NCBI GenBank assembly: GCA_002347085.1
Contig: DDWW01000053.1
Location: 1-11,143 of the forward strand
DNA from: Desulfobulbaceae bacterium UBA2276
Lineage (GTDB): Bacteria; Desulfobacterota; Desulfobulbia; Desulfobulbales; Desulfocapsaceae
DNA length: 11,143 nucleotides
Direction of reading: 5' to 3'
Below are positions 6,272 to 11,143 of this stretch, piece by piece. The stretch's first letter is position 1. Every line of letters starts with the position of its first letter. Both the position numbers and the translations under genes were made by a program. The notes below the pieces were generated by a model. It saw only the letters and a program-made list of their open reading frames with translations, had not been told where the DNA came from and did not search any database.

Positions 6272-6391
6272 TCATACCCATTTGCCTATTGTCTCAGCAC
6301 ATGGAAAACAGAGGGGACGCTTATCAACTAAGGTACTCCTGAATTTCGTTACCTTCTCACTGCACTTTGTGCAACGAATACCGGGGCGCGT
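6272..6391 (-). pseudogene. Orphan C4 zinc-ribbon remnant (FmdE/DksA-TraR type)
   Basis: On the minus strand, a frame ending at TGA (6274-6272) encodes PGIRCTKC, then a spacer of 17 residues, then CFPC and a short tail ending GKWV. C-x2-C-x17-C-x2-C is the spacing of the DksA/TraR zinc finger, also found at the C-terminus of FmdE-family proteins. The frame is open back to 6442 but contains no ATG, GTG or TTG, and its upstream part lies inside the histidine kinase gene in another frame. It is therefore best read as the 3' remnant of a gene whose body was lost when it was joined to the kinase gene end. Expression as read-through from the kinase is unlikely because the frames differ. Confidence 0.5.
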
Positions 6392-6392
6392 T

Positions 6393-7412
6393 TTATTGCC
6401 TGGGCAGCAGGGTCCTGAAAATAGTCCCCCTGGGAGAGTTGTTTAAAATTTCTAATGAGCCCTTATGCGCCTCTGCAATTTTTTTGACGATTGCAAGACC
6501 AAGCCCGGTTCCCTCCTTTTTGGTGGTAAAAAAGGGAACAAAGACTTGCGATCTGTGGTCCAGCGAGATGCCGCAGCCACAATCGGCCACATCGATGACA
6601 ATATTTTGTCCCTCCATGAAGGTTCGTATTGTCACTTTTTCTCCTTCCGGTGATGCCTGAAGGGCATTCAATGCAATATTGACAATCATCTGTTCCATGC
6701 GCATGGCGTCAAAGGAAACGACCGGGAGGTCCGGGAAAAGCAGGCATTCGATTATTACCCCCTTCTTCTGTGCCATCTCTGCCACGATAACCAGACTGTT
6801 TTTCACGGTTTCATTAAGGGATCCCGTGGAAAATTGCAACGCCAGTGGCCTGGAAAAATCGAGCATTGTATGGATCATTTTTTCCAACCGATCCATTTCC
6901 CGTATGATGATGTCTGCTTTTTTACGGTCGGGGTCGTTCGTATTGAATTTCGTTCGCAGCTGCCGGGCAAAACCCCCAATGACAACAAGCGGTGTTTTAA
7001 TATCATGGGCCACGGCGGCAAGGGATTTTCCCATTGCTACCAATCTCTCTTCTTTTAACAGCCGTTCATGGGTAAGAATCTCCCGGTCTTTCAGGATGCC
7101 AATAACCGTTGCCAGGGAATTGTAGAGTACCATCGACAGAAGTCGATCAAAATCGTCGGGCGAAAAGCCCTGCCAATGCAAGTAAACAAAGGGGGCATAG
7201 CATGCAGTAATCCCGAAAGAGGCTAGCAGGCCTCCGCGCAGGCCAAACCAGAAGCCCGCTAGGATAATAGGCAAGAAATAAACTTCTCCGTAAAAAGCGT
7301 GGAAGTAGTAACGGGCCTGGTCAATAAAATAATAATGCAGGAGGCTGATGCCGACCGCAAGGATTACAATGAAAGCTATTTTTATTTCGCGTTTTTCCAA
7401 TGGCTCTCCCAT
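6393..7412 (-). CDS. Membrane-bound sensor histidine kinase (orphan)
   Basis: The 339-residue protein has hydrophobic segments at about residues 11-30, 41-58, 60-80 and 92-107, followed by a cytoplasmic kinase core. The H-box is AHDIKTP with phospho-acceptor H136; then N-box N245-x3-N249, G1 motif D277-x-G-x-G281, F-box around 291-295 and G2 motif GTGLGLA at 301-307. All ATP-binding and catalytic elements are present, so it should be active. There is no periplasmic sensor domain: sensing must be through the membrane helices or a partner. An in-frame TGA directly precedes the ATG at 7412. A TTG four codons later follows GGGAG at 5 bases and may be the true start. No response regulator is in the window. 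It lies 78 bases downstream of the cation ATPase on the same strand and may be co-transcribed with it. Confidence 0.88.
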   Translation of the reverse strand: MGEPLEKREIKIAFIVILAVGISLLHYYFIDQARYYFHAFYGEVYFLPIILAGFWFGLRGGLLASFGITACYAPFVYLHWQGFSPDDFDRLLSMVLYNSLATVIGILKDREILTHERLLKEERLVAMGKSLAAVAHDIKTPLVVIGGFARQLRTKFNTNDPDRKKADIIIREMDRLEKMIHTMLDFSRPLALQFSTGSLNETVKNSLVIVAEMAQKKGVIIECLLFPDLPVVSFDAMRMEQMIVNIALNALQASPEGEKVTIRTFMEGQNIVIDVADCGCGISLDHRSQVFVPFFTTKKEGTGLGLAIVKKIAEAHKGSLEILNNSPRGTIFRTLLPRQ

Positions 7413-7490
7413 TCACAAACATTTTTCAAACTCGATACTTACAAAAGCGGTGATATCCGCCTCACAATCCGCTTATCTCCTGAATTCAAT

Positions 7491-10223
7491 TTAGCACCCG
7501 CAACAACTCCGTGTCATTCTCACCTGCAGCCACTTTTCAAACTCGACAATCTGATAAGCGATGACGCCGGCACCGACGATGCGGGACCATGCCTCTATGG
7601 AGATGGGCGCGCTTTGGAAGAGAGTATTCATGAGCGGCAGATAGGTGTACAAAATCTGCAAGAGCAGCATGGCGGCTACACCGCCAAAGAGCCACATGTT
7701 GGTAAAAATCCCCAACCGAAAAATAGATTTGGTCAACGATCGGCAATTGAACAGATAGAAGAGCTCAACGATGACAAAGACATTGACGGCCACGGTGCGC
7801 GCCTCGGCAACAGTGGCACCAGCTGCCAGTTCCCACTGAAAAAGGCCGAAGGAGGCGAGCAGAAGAAGCGCTCCCACCAGCAGGACCCGGCTGATGAGCT
7901 GGCCGGTGAGGATGGGCGTCTTGGGATCTCTGGGCGGACGCAGCATGATGCCCGGCTCTTTGGGTTCAAAGGCCAGCATCAGCCCCAGAAAACCGGCCGT
8001 GGTCATATTGATCCAGAGGATCTGCACGGGGAGGATGGGCAGGGTGACCCCAAGGAAGATGGCAGCCAGGATCACCAGCCCCTCTCCGAGATTGGTGGGC
8101 AGGGTCCAGACGATAAACTTCGTCAGGTTGTCAAAGACCCCGCGTCCCTCTTCGACAGCAGCCTCGATGGAGCTGAAGTTGTCGTCGGTGAGCACCATGT
8201 CGGCAGCCTCCTTGGACACCTCGGTGCCGGTGATCCCCATGGCCACCCCGATATTCGCCTGTTTCAGGGCCGGGGCATCATTCACCCCATCCCCGGTCAT
8301 GGCCACGATATGCCCCCGGGCCTGCAGGGCCTCAACCAGCCGCAGTTTCTGCTCCGGGCTCACCCTGGCAAACACCGCCGTATTTTCAGCCGCATCGATC
8401 AGCTCAAGGTCCGACAGTTTCGCCAAATCGCGTCCGGTAAGAACAGGGACAGCCCTGGCATCAAGCTGCACCGCTCCGCCCAGTCCGAGTTGCCCGGCAA
8501 TGGCGGCGGCTGTCAGGGCGTGGTCACCGGTGATCATCTTGATCCGGATCCCGGCGGCCTGGCAGACTTTGACCGCGCTTATCGCCTCGGCCCGGGGTGG
8601 ATCAATCATACCCATCAGGCCAAGGAAGGTGAGACCGGAGGCCACGTCTTCGTGGTGAATCTCTCGACTGTCAACAGGCATCTGCTTTGTGGCAAAGGCC
8701 AGCACCCGCAGACCCTGAGCCGCCATTTTTTCGACATCATTCAAGACAGCATCGCCGTTCAGTTCGACCACATCGCCCTTTCCCCCGAGCATGGAATTGC
8801 AGCGCGCCAGAATTGCCTCCACCGCCCCTTTCATGTAAACACGTTGCGGCTCACCTACTCCGGACTCATGCAGGCTGGCCATATACTGATGTTCCGACTC
8901 AAACGGAATCGAATCCAGGCGGGGCATCTCTTTTTCGATGATTGATATGTCTTGCCCGCCCTTCCGGGCCGCCGTCAGCAGCCCCCCTTCAGTAGGGTCA
9001 CCCTCCACCTGCCAGCTGCCTTCTTTTTCGACCAGCATACTGTCATTACAAAGGACCGCACTCCGCAGACATTCAAACAGCGCGGGAAGGGCTGTAACAT
9101 CAATGACCGCGCCGTCAGCATGAATCTTCCCGGCATAGGGGTTATAACCGCCGCCACTCACCTCATACCAGGAGCCACCGGCCATAATTTCTTTCACAGT
9201 CATCTGGTTTTCGGTCAAGGTACCGGTTTTATCCGAGCAGATAACCGAGGTGCTGCCGAGTGTCTCCACCGCCGGCAGCTTGCGAATGATGGCATTTTTC
9301 CGCGCCATCCTCGATACACCGATGGCAAGCGTTATGGTCACTGCCGCCGGCAGTCCTTCTGGAATGGCACCCACTGCCAGCGCCACAGCCGCCATGAACA
9401 TGTCAAAAAGGGGCTGGCCGCGGAGGAGTCCCACGCCAACGGTGATCACTGCCAGACCCAGGATTGCATAGAGCAGGATATGGCTGAAATGATCGATCTT
9501 GCGGGTAAGGGGCGTGGCCAGATCCTGGGCCGACGAGATGAGCCTGGAGATGCGACCCACTTCGCTCTGATCCCCAGTGGCCGTGACAATGCCCGCACCC
9601 TGGCCGTAAGTGACCAGGGTTGAGCCATAGGCCATGTTTTTTCGATCGGCCAGGCCCGTGTCACGGCCCAGATGGTTCACAGTTTTTTGCACCGGCACAG
9701 ACTCACCGGTGAGCGCCGATTCATCGATCTGCAGATCACGTATCTGAAAAAAGCGCATGTCGGCCGGCACCTTGTCGCCGCTTTGCAGAAATACGACATC
9801 ACCGGGCACCAGATCCATCGAGGAAATGCGTGTTTTCTCTCCCTGGCGCAATACCGTGGCCTCACTGGTCATGGTCTTGGCCAGGGCAGCCAGGGCATTG
9901 ACCGCCTTGGCCTCCTGGATAAAACCGATGATGGCATTCACCACCACCACCCCGAAGATCACCCCGGAATCGACCCATTCCTGAAGCAGAGCGGTGACAA
10001 GGCCTGAGGCGATCAGGATATAGATCAGCGGCTGATGAAACTGCAGCAGAAAGCGCAGCAAAGGACCTTTTCCCTTCTTGGTGCTGATCGTGTTGGGGCC
10101 ATACTGCTCCCTGCGGTGCTTGACTTCAAACAGGTCAAGACCTTGTTCCGTATCACCTTCCAGCAGCTCCACCACTTCATCCATGGGCAGATGATGCCAG
10201 TGCTTACCCAGTAATTCATCCAT
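7491..10223 (-). CDS. P-type cation-transporting ATPase (P2-like, PMA1-type)
   Basis: The 910-residue membrane pump has the full P2-type order. These are an N-terminal cation-ATPase domain (about 5-75), actuator loop TGES at 172-175, M4 motif PEGLP at 288-292, phosphorylation site D331-KTGT, nucleotide-binding domain with KGA at 465-467, TGD at 565-567, hinge TGDGVNDAP at 643-651 and C-terminal membrane helices. M5 has N711-L-G-E714 and M6 has N739-M-T-T-A743. Ca2+ pumps have Asp at the position of A743, so classical two-site Ca2+ transport is doubtful. The NMTTA version is, as I recall, that of the cyanobacterial PMA1-like group, of uncertain substrate. The C-terminus ends in a CCGC cluster. 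AAGGAG (10235-10230), 6 bases before the ATG, fixes the start. It sits 35 bases downstream of the peptidase gene, in a probable operon with it. Confidence 0.93.
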   Translation of the reverse strand: MDELLGKHWHHLPMDEVVELLEGDTEQGLDLFEVKHRREQYGPNTISTKKGKGPLLRFLLQFHQPLIYILIASGLVTALLQEWVDSGVIFGVVVVNAIIGFIQEAKAVNALAALAKTMTSEATVLRQGEKTRISSMDLVPGDVVFLQSGDKVPADMRFFQIRDLQIDESALTGESVPVQKTVNHLGRDTGLADRKNMAYGSTLVTYGQGAGIVTATGDQSEVGRISRLISSAQDLATPLTRKIDHFSHILLYAILGLAVITVGVGLLRGQPLFDMFMAAVALAVGAIPEGLPAAVTITLAIGVSRMARKNAIIRKLPAVETLGSTSVICSDKTGTLTENQMTVKEIMAGGSWYEVSGGGYNPYAGKIHADGAVIDVTALPALFECLRSAVLCNDSMLVEKEGSWQVEGDPTEGGLLTAARKGGQDISIIEKEMPRLDSIPFESEHQYMASLHESGVGEPQRVYMKGAVEAILARCNSMLGGKGDVVELNGDAVLNDVEKMAAQGLRVLAFATKQMPVDSREIHHEDVASGLTFLGLMGMIDPPRAEAISAVKVCQAAGIRIKMITGDHALTAAAIAGQLGLGGAVQLDARAVPVLTGRDLAKLSDLELIDAAENTAVFARVSPEQKLRLVEALQARGHIVAMTGDGVNDAPALKQANIGVAMGITGTEVSKEAADMVLTDDNFSSIEAAVEEGRGVFDNLTKFIVWTLPTNLGEGLVILAAIFLGVTLPILPVQILWINMTTAGFLGLMLAFEPKEPGIMLRPPRDPKTPILTGQLISRVLLVGALLLLASFGLFQWELAAGATVAEARTVAVNVFVIVELFYLFNCRSLTKSIFRLGIFTNMWLFGGVAAMLLLQILYTYLPLMNTLFQSAPISIEAWSRIVGAGVIAYQIVEFEKWLQVRMTRSCCGC

Positions 10224-10258
10224 GCCTTACTCCTTGACTCTCGCCTATTTTTTGTTTG

Positions 10259-10993
10259 TTATTTCAGCTGCGCCGCCAGCCGCTGTGCTCTTTTGCCAGG
10301 CGCAGGATGGCTTGACAAAAAAGAATGGCTATTGCCCAGGGTAGCAAGTTTTCTCAGTGCGGAAACGGCTGCCCTGGGCTCATGCCCGGTATCTATGAGA
10401 AAAGCAAGCCCGTAATCGTCCGCCTCTCTCTCTTCTTTTTGAGAGAACTGGGCATTCAGCAATTTTTCGGCAAAGCCGCCGATCTGAGAGCGGGCGATAT
10501 CGCCAACCTCATTATTCATGGCTGCGGCACCTTTGCGGACCGCCCGGCCTGCATAGGCAAGCCGTATCTTCTTGCGGACATGACCCTTCATCACATGCCC
10601 GACCTCATGACCAATGACAAAAAGCAGCTCACCGTCATCCATCATGTTCATCAGTCCACTGTAGATACGGATTGTGCCGTCAGCCATGGCAAAGGCATTT
10701 ATCTCAGGGATTTCGTACACCTTGAAATTAAAGACAAGGCCGTCCTGCTGAACATGCTGGTCAGTGAGCTTCTTTAAGCGCTGTGAGTAGTTGTTTTCAC
10801 TGGCAGCAATCTTGTTTTGACTGTCCGAGAACTGTGCGGTCTGCGCTGCCAGCTCCCTGACCGTTTCATCGGAGAGAGTAGCTGCCTTGACCGCATCAAT
10901 GCCTGCCTCGGCGGCAAGAAACAGATCAACATCTTCACAGCCACTGGTCAACAGAGACAGACAGACCAGAAAGAGTAGTGTTCGTCGCTTCAT
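10259..10993 (-). CDS. loiP: M48-family metallopeptidase lipoprotein, LoiP/YggG-like
   Basis: This 244-residue protein starts with a basic, hydrophobic signal sequence and a lipobox-like LTSGC (lipidated C19; the -3 residue is Thr, a relaxed form). The M48 zinc site is complete: H129-E-x-x-H133 (HEVGH) with the third ligand in E188-R-E-A-D192. The stretches INAFAMADGTIRIYSGLMNMM, GEKLLNAQFSQ-type and ADDY closely resemble E. coli LoiP, an outer-membrane-associated protease induced by low osmolarity. The role is thus likely periplasmic protein quality control at the outer membrane. No strong ribosome binding site precedes the ATG at 10993; TATAAAAT lies immediately upstream. It is the first gene of the putative minus-strand operon with the ATPase and kinase. 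Confidence 0.87.
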   Translation of the reverse strand: MKRRTLLFLVCLSLLTSGCEDVDLFLAAEAGIDAVKAATLSDETVRELAAQTAQFSDSQNKIAASENNYSQRLKKLTDQHVQQDGLVFNFKVYEIPEINAFAMADGTIRIYSGLMNMMDDGELLFVIGHEVGHVMKGHVRKKIRLAYAGRAVRKGAAAMNNEVGDIARSQIGGFAEKLLNAQFSQKEEREADDYGLAFLIDTGHEPRAAVSALRKLATLGNSHSFLSSHPAPGKRAQRLAAQLK

Positions 10994-11143
10994 ATTTTAT
11001 AAGGGTTCTTCAGGATTAAGCGTATTTGGGCCCAAAAAATGAGTAGAAAAAAGAATAGACATGTCGTCCTTGTCAATGCGACTAAGCAAAAATCAATCTC
11101 TTTTTACCTTTTTCTCAATTTTATCTGAACTGCACAACCTGGT
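10994..11143 (-). promoter_or_regulatory. Upstream region of the peptidase-ATPase-kinase group
   Basis: About 150 AT-rich bases to the window edge contain no gene. On the minus strand a TTGACA (11076-11071) resembles a -35 box, but no good -10 follows at 16-18 bases. TATAAA near the ATG resembles a -10 but would give a nearly leaderless message. The promoter is therefore only located to this region, not defined. Confidence 0.3.

Noticed and set aside
6360..6374. Short hairpin CTGCACTTTGTGCAA as terminator after the kinase
   Set aside because: The stem is only about five bases, has no T-run, and is explained by the cysteine codons of the zinc ribbon frame.
7894..8658. Plus-strand frame of 254 codons inside the ATPase gene
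   Set aside because: Shadow of the ATPase; Ser/Arg/Pro-rich with no family features.
7299..8945. Long plus-strand open frame (548 codons) opposite the ATPase and kinase
   Set aside because: It is antisense to strongly recognised P-type ATPase and kinase motifs, spans two genes and shows low-complexity Gly/His/Gln/Asp composition typical of a shadow frame.

Overview
The window reads as the edge of a horizontally acquired, conjugation-type element (about 1-6000) joined to an ordinary chromosomal neighbourhood (about 6270-11143) of a Gram-negative bacterium. Gram-negative is indicated by an F-type conjugation protein (TraG) and by a LoiP/YggG-like M48 metallopeptidase with a lipoprotein signal. 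A Desulfobacterota or related proteobacterial host would fit the mix (PMA1-like cation ATPase, IHF/HU-family protein, FmdE- or DksA-like zinc ribbon, tiny Lys-rich protein), but that is inference. The left half looks AT-richer than the right half by eye.

Left part. The plus-strand traG is cut by the left window edge. It ends at 2198, followed at once by a well-placed ribosome binding site and an ATG that opens only four codons, so the next gene of the transfer operon appears lost. A convergent 86-residue hypothetical gene follows (2472-2212, minus) with a perfect AGGAGG site, then a 37-residue Lys-rich gene (2914-2801, minus) too short for usual ORF cut-offs. Across an AT-rich divergent intergenic region come an IHF/HU-family gene (3217-3501, plus) and a directly coupled 52-residue gene (3502-3660).

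Middle part. A minus-strand DMT/EamA permease with 19 histidines in its last 54 residues (4835-3807) is bracketed by related repeats. Copies at 3759-3788 and 4906-4935 match at 27 of 30 bases, and a further 25-base repeat with two mismatches lies at 3686-3710 and 4919-4943. The copy upstream of the permease contains a perfect 10-base inverted repeat with a 13-base spacer over its likely promoter; the downstream copy keeps the same AGACA-N13-TGTCT core. These may be regulator sites, recombination sites, or both. Next is a tyrosine recombinase (5906-5069, minus) with all catalytic residues, interrupted by one extra base in an A6 run near its N-terminus and followed by a strong hairpin.

Right part. 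From 5907 to 6271 there is no convincing gene. A zinc-ribbon-coding remnant without a start codon (6391-6272) abuts an orphan sensor histidine kinase (7412-6393). Upstream of that, on the same strand, are a 910-residue P-type cation ATPase (10223-7491) and the LoiP-like lipoprotein peptidase (10993-10259). Gaps of 35 and 78 bases suggest a peptidase-ATPase-kinase operon linked to ion homeostasis or envelope stress.

I do not see a large undescribed multi-gene system. The most original signals are the His-tailed transporter inside its repeat/operator arrangement, the frameshifted recombinase beside it, the orphan zinc ribbon, and the very small genes.
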